Source: Streptomyces sp. MJM8645
GTDB lineage: Bacteria > Actinomycetota > Actinomycetes > Streptomycetales > Streptomycetaceae
Assembly: GCF_001625365.1 (NCBI RefSeq)
Contig: NZ_LJJF01000005.1
Coordinates: 1-55,689, forward strand
Direction: 5' to 3'
Length of the DNA stretch: 55,689 bases
Part shown: positions 47,983-55,379 of the stretch, piece after piece
How positions within the stretch are numbered: the stretch's first letter is position 1
How the letters are laid out: each line of letters starts with the position of its first letter
Translations under genes and position numbers: made by a program
The notes under the pieces: model-generated
What the model saw: the letters and a program-made list of their open reading frames with translations, nothing else
Told to the model about the DNA's origin: nothing
The model's database searches: none

Positions 47983-48027
47983 CCCGGGACGGCCGACGAT
48001 GCTTGCCGGCTGGGCGGCCGTCCCGGG
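47983..48027 (-). repeat. Intergenic hairpin family B, copy 3
   Basis: CCCGGGACGGCCG pairs with CGGCCGTCCCGGG, loop of 19 bases. Located between the 48034 stop and the 47913 start. Confidence 0.7.
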
Positions 48028-48033
48028 GCGGAG

Positions 48034-48963
48034 TCAGTCGCGGCGGCGGCGCGGGGTGCTGCCGGCGGCCCGGCGCTGGGGGGTGCGGACGCGGCCGGAC
48101 ATGCTGTTCGCCTGGACGTCGAGGTCGTCGCCGAGCGCGGCATCGGTGGCGGTGACGTTGACGTCACCGGACATCGTGCGGGCGGTCAGGTCGCCTCCGG
48201 CGGTGGCATGGACGGTGATGTCGCCCGACATGGTGTTCAGCTGGGCGGCACCACCGAAGTCGGTGATGCGGATGTCGCCGGACATGGTCTTGAGCTGGGC
48301 GACGTCGGTACGGCCGAGGCGGATGTCGCCGGACTGGGTCGTGATACGGATGTCGTCGGCCCGGTCGGCGGTGACGTCGCCGGACTGGGTCGCCGCAGAG
48401 AGCCGGCCACAGGTCTCGACGCGGATGTCGCCGGACTGGGTGGTACCGGTGACGGCGGCGAAGAAGCCCTCCGCGGTGACGCCGGCCAAGCGGGTGCGGG
48501 CGGTGACGGAGCTGCCCTCGGGGACGGTCGCGATGATCTCGATCGGCGAGCCGCCGATGCGGACCGTGCTGCCCGAGCCCGCGTCGACGACCTGGCCGTT
48601 CACGATCGTCCGGCCGCCGACGAAGTTGAGGTCGCCGTCGATCTGGAGGCCGACGACGTGGGCGCCGGCCGGGATGCTGCCGAAGGACTGGACGACGGTG
48701 GTGCTGCGGTTGCCCTGGACGATCGAGGTGACGCTGGTGCCGCCGGCGTTCTTCACCCGGGCGACCAGAGCGCCGCGCTCGTCGAAGCGGAGGGTGGCGT
48801 CCTTGACCGCGTCGGCGGAGGGGCCGGTCTCGTCGGCGGTGCGGATGGTCAGCTCGGCGCGCTCGCGGCCGGCCTCGGTGCGGACGGTGATGCTGCCCAC
48901 CGGCAGGTCGACGTCGATGGTGATCGGGCCGGGCTGCTCGGCGGTGAGCTTGCGAGTGGTCAT
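48034..48963 (-). CDS. DUF4097-type beta-strand repeat protein
   Basis: 309 residues. The C-terminal half consists of about eight repeats of roughly 18 residues, each with a (T)xSGDI/V core (GTTQSGDIRVETCGRLS, AATQSGDVTADRADDIRITT, LKTMSGDIRITDFGG, LNTMSGDITVHATAGG), the right-handed beta-helix pattern of the DUF4097 adhesin-like family. The N-terminal part is beta-rich as well (GPITIDVDLPVGSITVRTEA). No signal peptide is seen, so it is probably cytoplasmic. ATG 48963 has GGGAG upstream. Promoter copy 4 lies directly before it. Tail is basic (TPRRRRD). Confidence 0.85.
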   Translation of the reverse strand: MTTRKLTAEQPGPITIDVDLPVGSITVRTEAGRERAELTIRTADETGPSADAVKDATLRFDERGALVARVKNAGGTSVTSIVQGNRSTTVVQSFGSIPAGAHVVGLQIDGDLNFVGGRTIVNGQVVDAGSGSTVRIGGSPIEIIATVPEGSSVTARTRLAGVTAEGFFAAVTGTTQSGDIRVETCGRLSAATQSGDVTADRADDIRITTQSGDIRLGRTDVAQLKTMSGDIRITDFGGAAQLNTMSGDITVHATAGGDLTARTMSGDVNVTATDAALGDDLDVQANSMSGRVRTPQRRAAGSTPRRRRD

Positions 48964-49011
48964 GTTCTGGTCTCCCGGTCTGGGCGGCGGGGCCGGTCCG
49001 GCCTCACACAT

Positions 49012-49266
49012 TTAGAATGCCAACTTTTCGTTGGCCTGTCTAGTCTTGGCCAACATTTCATTGACCTTTTTGCGTTCTGGCTGGTCACCGGCCGGACGGC
49101 GAGGCGGTGACGCTCGGCGTGGGCGAGGTGTCCGGGGCCTGCCGGGGTGCCGACAGGAGGCCAGCCAGGCGCCGGCGGCGAGGCCGACGACGGCGTAGAC
49201 GGTGGGCTCGCGCTTCTGCCACCAGGTCGGCTCGTCGGGCTCGGATATCAGGTAGCGCACGCCCAA
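49012..49266 (-). CDS. Small membrane protein, 84 aa, ending inside promoter copy 4
   Basis: One transmembrane segment (VYAVVGLAAGAWLAS) after a short N-terminus with two Trp (DEPTWWQKREPT), then a basic Pro/Arg-rich tail. The last 20 codons (KKVNEMLAKTRQANEKLAF) coincide with the shared promoter/operator, so either the operator evolved within the gene's end or the true stop is earlier after a frameshift. Start is TTG 49266 or GTG 49260, with GAAGGGAG upstream. Confidence 0.55.
   Translation of the reverse strand: MGVRYLISEPDEPTWWQKREPTVYAVVGLAAGAWLASCRHPGRPRTPRPRRASPPRRPAGDQPERKKVNEMLAKTRQANEKLAF
49013..49056 (-). promoter_or_regulatory. Shared promoter/operator, copy 4
   Basis: On the minus strand: half-site GTTGGCCAAG, -35 TAGACA (49037-49042), a 17-bp spacer with GCCAAC-GAAAA-GTTGGC, -10 CATTCT (49014-49019). 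Drives the DUF4097-like gene. This copy overlaps the coding end of the 49012-49266 gene. Confidence 0.75.
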
Positions 49267-49287
49267 GGGCGGCGGCTCCCTTCGAGG

Positions 49288-49590
49288 TCAGGCGCGGGAG
49301 CGGTCGGACGCGCGCTGGGTTCCGGCGGGCTTCCTGAGGCCCAGCCAGGTCTTCACCCGGGTCTCACCGGCGCCGATCCGGCGGGCGATGACCGCGACCG
49401 CGATGTGATTGGCGTGCAGGAGGCGGGCGGCGAGCCGCTGCTCCGCCTCGGTCAGGCCGTCGACCGGCTCCCCGTTCAGGACGCGTTCGACGGCAATGTT
49501 GTCGATCAGCCCGTCGACACTGGTCGCGCGGGCGGTGTCGACGTAGCGGCGGCGCTCGGGGCAGTGGACGGCGCGGGTCGCGCGGATCAT
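49288..49590 (-). CDS. Hypothetical HTH-like protein, 100 aa
   Basis: N-terminus with a Cys-Pro-Glu segment; the remaining part is helical, and residues about 48-90 have a helix-turn-helix-like order (LTEAEQRLAARLLHANHIAV, AVIARRIGAGETRVKTWLGL) similar to sigma-4 or RNA-polymerase-type HTH domains. GGAAGG precedes ATG 49590. It may regulate transfer genes. Confidence 0.65.
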   Translation of the reverse strand: MIRATRAVHCPERRRYVDTARATSVDGLIDNIAVERVLNGEPVDGLTEAEQRLAARLLHANHIAVAVIARRIGAGETRVKTWLGLRKPAGTQRASDRSRA

Positions 49591-49628
49591 GGCGGGGGGT
49601 CCTTCCTGGGGAGTAAGGGCACGTCGGG

Positions 49629-49847
49629 TCAGAAGGGCAGGCCGTTGACCCAGCCGAAGACGGCGGACATCAGGTGGCGGCCGGGTCCGCCCATCGAGGA
49701 GTCGGCCATGGCCAGGCCGGCGACGACGCAGACGGCGGCCTGCCACCAGCGCAGGCCGCCCTTCCAGACCATGGCGACGACGGCGCCGCCCAGGACGAGC
49801 GGCACGGACAGGTGGAGCTGGGTGTCGGCGGCGGCGAGCTGATGCAC
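49629..49847 (-). CDS. Small membrane protein, 72 aa
   Basis: Two hydrophobic helices (LHLSVPLVLGGAVVAMVW; WWQAAVCVVAGLAM) around a short basic loop and a C-terminal amphipathic end (LMSAVFGWVNGLPF). GTG 49847 follows GAGGAG and almost touches the preceding stop at 49850. The size and topology fit the small Spd-type membrane proteins of Streptomyces conjugative plasmids, by context only. Confidence 0.65.
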   Translation of the reverse strand: MHQLAAADTQLHLSVPLVLGGAVVAMVWKGGLRWWQAAVCVVAGLAMADSSMGGPGRHLMSAVFGWVNGLPF

Positions 49848-49849
49848 GC

Positions 49850-50134
49850 TCACTCCTCGGTGGCGGTGATCTGAACGTTTCCGGTGGACGGGATGTCGAC
49901 GTGCTCCTGGTCGTCGCCGGGCCCGGCGGGCCCGGCATCCGGGAGCTCGTCCTCGAGGACGTCGCCCGGCCCGGCGATCCGGTCGCGGACTTTCTGCCCG
50001 GCGGCGCGGGCGGCGCCAGTGAAGGCCCAGGGGACGTACTCCGGGTCCTGCTCCAGGTAGCGGAAGCGGCGCTCGGTGATCACCCGGTGAAGCGCGTTGA
50101 GCGGGTCGGGGGCGTGGGACCACTCGCGGTCCAC
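49850..50134 (-). CDS. Hypothetical protein, 94 aa
   Basis: Unassigned. N-terminal helical part (LNALHRVITERRFRYLEQDP), then FTGAARAAGQKVRDRIAG, and a Pro/Asp-rich acidic C-terminus. GTG 50134 has GAAAGG upstream, immediately past the large repeat region 50160-50335. Confidence 0.6.
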   Translation of the reverse strand: MDREWSHAPDPLNALHRVITERRFRYLEQDPEYVPWAFTGAARAAGQKVRDRIAGPGDVLEDELPDAGPAGPGDDQEHVDIPSTGNVQITATEE

Positions 50135-50159
50135 AATCGAACCTTTCGTGATCTTTCGG

Positions 50160-50335
50160 GCGGGAACAGGGCGGGAACAGCCGCAAACACGCAGGTCAGA
50201 GCGACGGAACAGGGCGGAACAGCCCCCTCGGAGGCGGAACGCGTTCCGGGCCCAGCGGGGGCGTTCCGCCCTGTTCCGGGCGGCCCGCACCCCGCTGACC
50301 TGCGTGTTCCTCCCCTGTTCCGGCCCGGATCCGGG
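50160..50335. repeat. Nested inverted repeats next to the FtsK/TraB-like gene, candidate clt
   Basis: Three nested arms share a centre near 50241: AACACGCAGGTCAG (about 50187-50200) with CTGACCTGCGTGTT (about 50295-50308), CGGAACAGGGCGGAA (50205-50219) with TTCCGCCCTGTTCCG (50264-50278), and GCCCCC with GGGGGC. GGAACAG or CTGTTCC occurs about seven times. The DNA directly follows the translocase gene's stop, the usual place of the cis-acting transfer locus. Confidence 0.6.
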
Positions 50336-50339
50336 CCGC

Positions 50340-52952
50340 TCAGGCCTCGCCGGTGATCTTCTTGAGGTCGCCGAGCTTGTAACCCTTGACCGACGTGGCG
50401 CCCCGCCCCGGCCGGAAGGAGTCCGTCTTCCACTCCTCCCCGCGGGGGTCGAGCACGGCCTTGATCGCGGCGCGCAGCGCGGCCACCCGGGCGTCGGCGT
50501 CCGCGAAGGTCTCCAGCTCCCAGTCCGCGTCGAGCTTGCCCAGGTACTCGGCCAGGTCCTCGGCGCGCAGGCCGGTCGGGTCGCCCGCCATCTCGAAGGC
50601 CTCGCGGGCGAGGACGACCAGCCCCGGCAGCGAGTCGTCGTCCTCGTCGTCGTCGTACTGGTCGGCCAGGTAGCCGCGCAGGTCGGCCAGGTCGTCGTCG
50701 ACGAACGCCGCGGACAGCTCGTCCAGCCGCGGCAGCCCGGCCTCCAGGCGCTCGGTCGCGCGCCGGTCGGCCTCTTCGTCTGACAGGACGCAGGCCCGGT
50801 AGGGGATCGGCTCGCAGTAGGCGGCGCCGGCCATCGCGTAGGCCACGCCCGCGTCGTTGACGTGGTCGCCCATGGCCGGCAGCAGCCGGTCCGGCCGCCA
50901 GCCCTCCGCCATCGCCCCGCCGCCCGCGATCAGCAGGATGTCGTCCCGGTCGCACGCGCACATCAACTGCGCGGGCAGCTCGCTGAGCCAGGTGTTGTTC
51001 TTGATCCGGTCCTTCGTGTAGCCCTGCGAGCCCACCATTTCCACCACATCCGACTTGGCGCTGGTGAGGTGAATGAGCTGGGCCAGGTCATCCAGGCGGA
51101 TGAACGGCGGCAGCAGCTCCAGCTCCGCCGACGGCATGCCTTTGCGCGCGGCCTGGACCTGCTGCGCCTCGACGGAGGCCGCCTGCACCAGCGCGGGAAA
51201 CTCGTCGATGACCACGGTGATTCCGGGGAATTCACGGCTGGATTCCCAGTTCAGCCCCATTCCGAGCTTGTTGAACAGCCTCGGACGGTTCTGGCCAATG
51301 GCCAACGCCCATTCCAGGACCCGGCGGGCTTCGGCCGGGGTACGCGCGAGGGCGTGCAGGTTCTTGGTGTAGGGCCCGAAGCCGGCGCCATAACTTCCGA
51401 GGTCGATCCCGACGACGATCCGGTCGTCGCACGCGGTCAGCGCGTCGACCGAGGCGCGCAGCAACGTGGACTTGCCCGAGCGCGGCTTGCCGACGATGCC
51501 CACCGAGGTGCGCTTGCCGGGCAGGGCCAGCGGCCGGCCGGACATGTCGGCGCCGATCTGCGCGGTGTGCAGGGTCTTCGTGCTCACCGACTTCGGCGCC
51601 CGGTACGGCAGTTCCGGCACGGCCTGCCACGGGTTCTCGCCGGGGATCCGCAGCACCGCCTCGTTGCGGGCCCGCGCCGACTGCTGCAGCAGGATCGAGT
51701 TGGTGCGCACGCCGGGCAGGCAGGCCTCCAGCTTGTCCAGGCCCTCGGAGAGCTTGGCCGGGGTCTGGCGGTGGAAGGTGACGTCGACCTCGAAGCCCCA
51801 GGCCTGCGGCTTGATCCTCAGACTCTGGATGGCGATGCCGAGGTCCTCGGTCAGCGCCTGGTGGAGCATCTGCTCGAAGTGGCGCACGGTCATGCCGAGC
51901 TCGAACTTCTCGGGCATGCCGAGTTCCTCGCGCTCCAGTGCCTCCAGGCCCTCGGCGTCCAGGTTCGGGGTGCGGCCGCTGTAGGCGAGTACGCCCATGT
52001 TGACCAGCAGTGCGGCGGCCAGACCGAGCCCGCCCTCGTAGCCGTAGGCGGCCAGGTCGGCGACGGCGAACGGGCCGACCGCGAGCACGGCCCGCATGCC
52101 GATCTTCTTGTGGGCGGCCGTCCTCATCGCGGTGGCCTGGACGAGGGCGAGCCGCGCGTCCTGGCCGGCCGTGGCTGCCGCCTTGCGCTTCTCGTCCCGC
52201 TTCAGGAGCCCGTACTGCGCCTGCCGGGTCGCCGTCGACGCGGCGCCGGCGAGCATCTTGGCGTGCTGCTGAGCAGCGCGGGTGGTGGCGCCCTCGGTGC
52301 CGATCACCCAGCCGTGGAGACGTCGGCCACCGCGCCACGACGAGGGGACGACGCCGCGCACCGTGGTCTGGCGCTTCACCCAGCGGCGCAGCTTGCGGCG
52401 GCTGCGGCGCTGCAGGTAGCGGGCGCGGGCGCGACGGCCCTCCTTGGTGAGGAGCATGGGGTTGATCCACGGGGCGTCGCCCTCGGGGTCGTCCTCCAGG
52501 ACCAGCTCGTCGGCGAGGTAGACCTCGCCCTCCAGGACCTCGTCGTCCTCGTCGAACTCCTCGTCGCCGTCTTCGGCGTCGTCGTCCTGGTCCTCGTCGT
52601 CTCCGGCCGGGGCGGCGACGGGCTTGGTCATGTCGATGCGCGGGCCGGGGAAGGGCAGCACGTCGGCGTCGGGACCGGCCGGGGCGCCGAGCGCCGCGGC
52701 CGCCTCGACGGCCTGGTCGATCTGGTCGGTGGTGAACAGGATGTCGCGGGCGCGGCTGCCCTCGGCGGGGCCGACGATGCCGGCCTCCTCCATCTGCTCG
52801 AACAGGTGGTTGGCCTGGACCCAGCCGACGCGCAGCTTGCGCTGGACCATCGACACGGAGCCGAACTGGGTGGAGACGACGAGCTCGACGGCGTGCCGGA
52901 GGAGGTCGGGGTCGGTGGAGGGGAGGACACGGCCTTCCAGGATCTCGGTCAT
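50340..52952 (-). CDS. FtsK/SpoIIIE/TraB-like DNA translocase
   Basis: 870 residues. Residues 14-72 look like an FtsK gamma winged helix (VVSTQFGSVSMVQRKLRVGW, ANHLFEQMEEAGIVGPAEGS), at the N-terminus instead of the usual C-terminus. Acidic linker 85-130, basic region 150-200, and two membrane-like segments near 290-340. The ATPase has Walker A at about 486-495 (GKPRSGKSTL), PYTKNLHALARTPAEARRVL, Walker B near 580 (VVIDEFPALV) and TSAKSDVVEMVGSQGYTKDR. In Streptomyces such TraB proteins pump double-stranded DNA between hyphae. GAAGGAG precedes ATG 52952. The C-terminal 120 residues are acidic and helical. Confidence 0.88.
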   Translation of the reverse strand: MTEILEGRVLPSTDPDLLRHAVELVVSTQFGSVSMVQRKLRVGWVQANHLFEQMEEAGIVGPAEGSRARDILFTTDQIDQAVEAAAALGAPAGPDADVLPFPGPRIDMTKPVAAPAGDDEDQDDDAEDGDEEFDEDDEVLEGEVYLADELVLEDDPEGDAPWINPMLLTKEGRRARARYLQRRSRRKLRRWVKRQTTVRGVVPSSWRGGRRLHGWVIGTEGATTRAAQQHAKMLAGAASTATRQAQYGLLKRDEKRKAAATAGQDARLALVQATAMRTAAHKKIGMRAVLAVGPFAVADLAAYGYEGGLGLAAALLVNMGVLAYSGRTPNLDAEGLEALEREELGMPEKFELGMTVRHFEQMLHQALTEDLGIAIQSLRIKPQAWGFEVDVTFHRQTPAKLSEGLDKLEACLPGVRTNSILLQQSARARNEAVLRIPGENPWQAVPELPYRAPKSVSTKTLHTAQIGADMSGRPLALPGKRTSVGIVGKPRSGKSTLLRASVDALTACDDRIVVGIDLGSYGAGFGPYTKNLHALARTPAEARRVLEWALAIGQNRPRLFNKLGMGLNWESSREFPGITVVIDEFPALVQAASVEAQQVQAARKGMPSAELELLPPFIRLDDLAQLIHLTSAKSDVVEMVGSQGYTKDRIKNNTWLSELPAQLMCACDRDDILLIAGGGAMAEGWRPDRLLPAMGDHVNDAGVAYAMAGAAYCEPIPYRACVLSDEEADRRATERLEAGLPRLDELSAAFVDDDLADLRGYLADQYDDDEDDDSLPGLVVLAREAFEMAGDPTGLRAEDLAEYLGKLDADWELETFADADARVAALRAAIKAVLDPRGEEWKTDSFRPGRGATSVKGYKLGDLKKITGEA

Positions 52953-52980
52953 GCTTGGTGTGCTCCTTCTGGGGAGTGCG

Positions 52981-53019
52981 GCGGGGCCGGGTTTTGCTGG
53001 CAGGCGGGACCGGCCCCGC
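52981..53019 (-). repeat. Intergenic hairpin, family-B-like
   Basis: GCGGGGCCGG pairs with CCGGCCCCGC between the stop of 53055 and the FtsK-like start, the same position as B1-B3 relative to their genes. Confidence 0.6.
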
Positions 53020-53054
53020 CGGTGCGAGGGGAGAGAACGGGGTGGCGCTGAACG

Positions 53055-53438
53055 TCAGGCCGCGTAGGCGGCGGGTCCGTCTGCGCAGTCGACGCAGGCG
53101 CCGAGCGAGCGCGGGATGCAGTAGTCCTTGACCTGGCCGCAGTCCGGACAGGTGCGACGCTTGCGCATCGCGGCCTCCAGGCCGGCGGCCTTGCCCGGCG
53201 TCATCGGGCGCACCGGCAGGGCGAGGTCGACGCGGTAGAGCCAGGCCGCGCGAGTGCCGCCGGAGCGGCGGGCCTTACGCGACTTCCACAGGAGCTGGCC
53301 GGCCACCGGCTGGCCGCCCGGCCGCAGCCCGTCCTTGCGGAGCTGGCGGCGGGTGGCGTAGCCGGCGGGGGCCATGCGGTACGGCCAGGTCGGCAGGCCG
53401 TACCGCTCGCCCGTCGGGTCGAGGTGTTGGGCGCTCAT
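53055..53438 (-). CDS. RRQRL-motif zinc-binding protein
   Basis: 127 residues. The N-terminus has the signature AGYATRRQLRKDGLRPGGQP with variants of RRQL, then VAGQLLWKSRKARRSGGTRA and AAWLYRVDLALPVRPMTPGK. A zinc centre follows (RTCPDCGQVKDYCIPRSLGA and CVDC). Proteins of this type accompany DUF2637 and FtsK genes on many Streptomyces plasmids and are probably DNA-binding transfer accessories. ATG 53438 overlaps the preceding stop (ATGA). Confidence 0.85.
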   Translation of the reverse strand: MSAQHLDPTGERYGLPTWPYRMAPAGYATRRQLRKDGLRPGGQPVAGQLLWKSRKARRSGGTRAAWLYRVDLALPVRPMTPGKAAGLEAAMRKRRTCPDCGQVKDYCIPRSLGACVDCADGPAAYAA

Positions 53439-54847
53439 GCCGCCTTCACCCCGTACGCCGTCGGGTTCGATTCGACGGCCTTGATCTGCTTGCTGCCCCA
53501 GTCGGAGCTCAGGCCGTAGGCCTTGCCGAAGGCGGCGGGCGAGGGCTTCTCACCCTTGTTCAGCAGCTCCGCGATCTGGGCCCGCGCCTTGTCCCGCTTG
53601 GCGGCGAGGGCGTCGGCGTCCTTCTGGGCCTTCTTCGCGGTGTGTCGGGCCGCCGCGCGGGCGATGGCCGACTGCCGACGGACAGGGGCCTTCTCAGGGC
53701 CCTTCTCGGGGCTGTTTCCAGCAGGGGGGATCGGCTTGCTGACCTGCAGTTTCGGTGCGTGCACGTCGGGGTTGCCCGTCGGCTTCGCCATCGGCTCCAC
53801 CCAGCCGTCCAGACCGGGCAGCCACAGCGCCGACGGACGGGCGGCGGCGGCGCTCTCGTCGGTGTAGACGCCGGGTTCCGTCACGTCCTCGTCGTCGGTG
53901 ACGTTTTCGGGGGTCGTGTCGGCAGGCTCGGCCAGGCCGACGTCGGCGAGCATCGCGTCCTGGAGCCGGGCCCGGTTCTTGCGCCGGCGCCGTTCCCGTC
54001 GTGCCGTCACGCCGAGGTCCGGGGCGTGGTACTGGTCCCAGGCCTCGGCCCACGCGGCGTCGGCCGACATGGCGCCGTGGGCGATCGCCCGGATCCGCCA
54101 GGCGGCGAGCGCGATGACGGGGTGGGCGAGGGTGCGGGCGAGGTCCGCGCGGACCTCCGCCATCGGCCGGCCTTCCTTCGCCTTCATCAGCAGGCTGAGG
54201 AACAGCTCCCAGACGAACACGCCGGACAGCGAGGCGATGGCGTAGACCTCGCCGCTGCCCTCCGCCGCGTGGTGCCGGTAGTTCAGCGCCGCCGCGACGA
54301 TCGCGGCCACCGCGGTGACGAGGCGGTACTTGCCGGTGGCCCGCCCCTTGACGTGGGCGTAGAAGGCGAGCGCGGCCATGGTCCAGGTGACGCCCTCGGT
54401 GACCATCGGCACCAGGTTCGCCGCGCCGCCCATCTTCTCGCGGAAGCCGGCCGCCTGGCCGTCCCACGCGAAGTACACCGAGATGACCACCAGGGCGGCG
54501 ACCAGGACCGAGGCGACGATCAGCGGGGACTGACCGGCCAGCGCCTGGCGGCGCCGCGCCCACGCCTCCCGGCGCGCCTTCGTCTTCTTCTCCTTCACCC
54601 CGTCCTGGATCTGGCCGATCTGGGCGTCGGCCTTGGCCTGGGCGAGCCGCAACTTCTGCCGGGCCTCCTCCGCCTCCAGGCCGTTGATCACCACCTGGTG
54701 CGAGGCCTGGCCGGCCTTCGCGACGGCGTCGGCGGCCGCAGCGTCGGCGCGGGCCTTCGCCTCGGCGGCGGCGGCCTTCGACACCGCGCGGGCGTCGGTC
54801 CGGGTGAAGCCGTTGATCTGCTGCGGGGGCGGCATCGTGGTCGTCAT
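53435..54847 (-). CDS. DUF2637-type transfer membrane protein
   Basis: 470 residues. The N-terminal 100 residues are an Ala/Lys coiled coil (EAEEARQKLRLAQAKADAQI). The DUF2637-like core at about 105-235 has four membrane helices (SPLIVASVLVAALVVISVYF, GVTWTMAALAFYAHVKG, TAVAAIVAAALNYRHHA, ASLSGVFVWELFLSLLM). A charged cytoplasmic tail ends in a helix-turn-helix-like segment (PSPAAFGKAYGLSSDWGSKQ). It probably forms part of the transfer pore region with the FtsK-like protein. ATG 54847 overlaps the stop of the next gene upstream (TGATG). Confidence 0.85.
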   Translation of the reverse strand: MTTTMPPPQQINGFTRTDARAVSKAAAAEAKARADAAAADAVAKAGQASHQVVINGLEAEEARQKLRLAQAKADAQIGQIQDGVKEKKTKARREAWARRRQALAGQSPLIVASVLVAALVVISVYFAWDGQAAGFREKMGGAANLVPMVTEGVTWTMAALAFYAHVKGRATGKYRLVTAVAAIVAAALNYRHHAAEGSGEVYAIASLSGVFVWELFLSLLMKAKEGRPMAEVRADLARTLAHPVIALAAWRIRAIAHGAMSADAAWAEAWDQYHAPDLGVTARRERRRRKNRARLQDAMLADVGLAEPADTTPENVTDDEDVTEPGVYTDESAAAARPSALWLPGLDGWVEPMAKPTGNPDVHAPKLQVSKPIPPAGNSPEKGPEKAPVRRQSAIARAAARHTAKKAQKDADALAAKRDKARAQIAELLNKGEKPSPAAFGKAYGLSSDWGSKQIKAVESNPTAYGVKAA

Positions 54848-55050
54848 CAGGCGGCCCTCCTCTCCGGGGCGGGCGCGGCCGGGGCCGCGCCGGTGCGGGT
54901 GATGGTCTCGATCAGGACGAGCTCGGCGTCGACCCGGCGGATCAGGTCCCGCCGGTCGGCGAGGTCGCCGTCCTTCCAGAACTTGGGCTCGCCGTGCAGC
55001 CGGACCATGGCGGCCTCGGCAATACGCAGCGCCCGCTGGCGGCGCGTCAC
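54847..55050 (-). CDS. Small hypothetical protein, 67 aa
   Basis: Charged helical protein (RRQRALRIAEAAMVRLHGEP, RDLIRRVDAELVLIETITRT) with an Ala/Pro tail. GTG 55050 overlaps the stop of the preceding gene (GTGA). It belongs to the tightly coupled series 55612-53055. Confidence 0.65.
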   Translation of the reverse strand: MTRRQRALRIAEAAMVRLHGEPKFWKDGDLADRRDLIRRVDAELVLIETITRTGAAPAAPAPERRAA

Positions 55051-55379
55051 CTCGGGCCCCCGTCCGGGACGCGGGCCAGGAGCGCGAACACCTGGATCGC
55101 GGTGCCGTCCGTCTCCGGGTCGGTCTCGGCCTGCCAGTAGTGCCGGCCGCCGATCTCGACGAGCCGCGGCGTGATGCCGAGCTCGGCGGCGATCCGGTCG
55201 ACCTGCATCAACCGGTCGGTCTCGTCGCCGACGTTCGGCAGAACCTCGATGTAGATGCCGGTGGCGATGGCGGTGATCCGCAGCTCTGTGGTGGCCTCGG
55301 CGCCGGCCTCCAGAACCGCCGCGAGCGGGCGAACGCAGGCCAGGACGCCGAGGGTGGTGGTCAGGTCGGCGGCGCTCAC
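55047..55379 (-). CDS. Hypothetical protein, 110 aa
   Basis: Alternating beta and alpha segments (ELRITAIATGIYIEVLPNVG, DRIAAELGITPRLVEIGGRH, AIQVFALLARVPDGG). Unassigned. GTG 55379 overlaps the preceding stop by four bases. Confidence 0.65.
   Translation of the reverse strand: MSAADLTTTLGVLACVRPLAAVLEAGAEATTELRITAIATGIYIEVLPNVGDETDRLMQVDRIAAELGITPRLVEIGGRHYWQAETDPETDGTAIQVFALLARVPDGGPR

Noticed and set aside
50862..53051. Plus-strand 729-codon frame opposite the FtsK-like gene
   Set aside because: Shadow of a real gene that has Walker motifs on the other strand.
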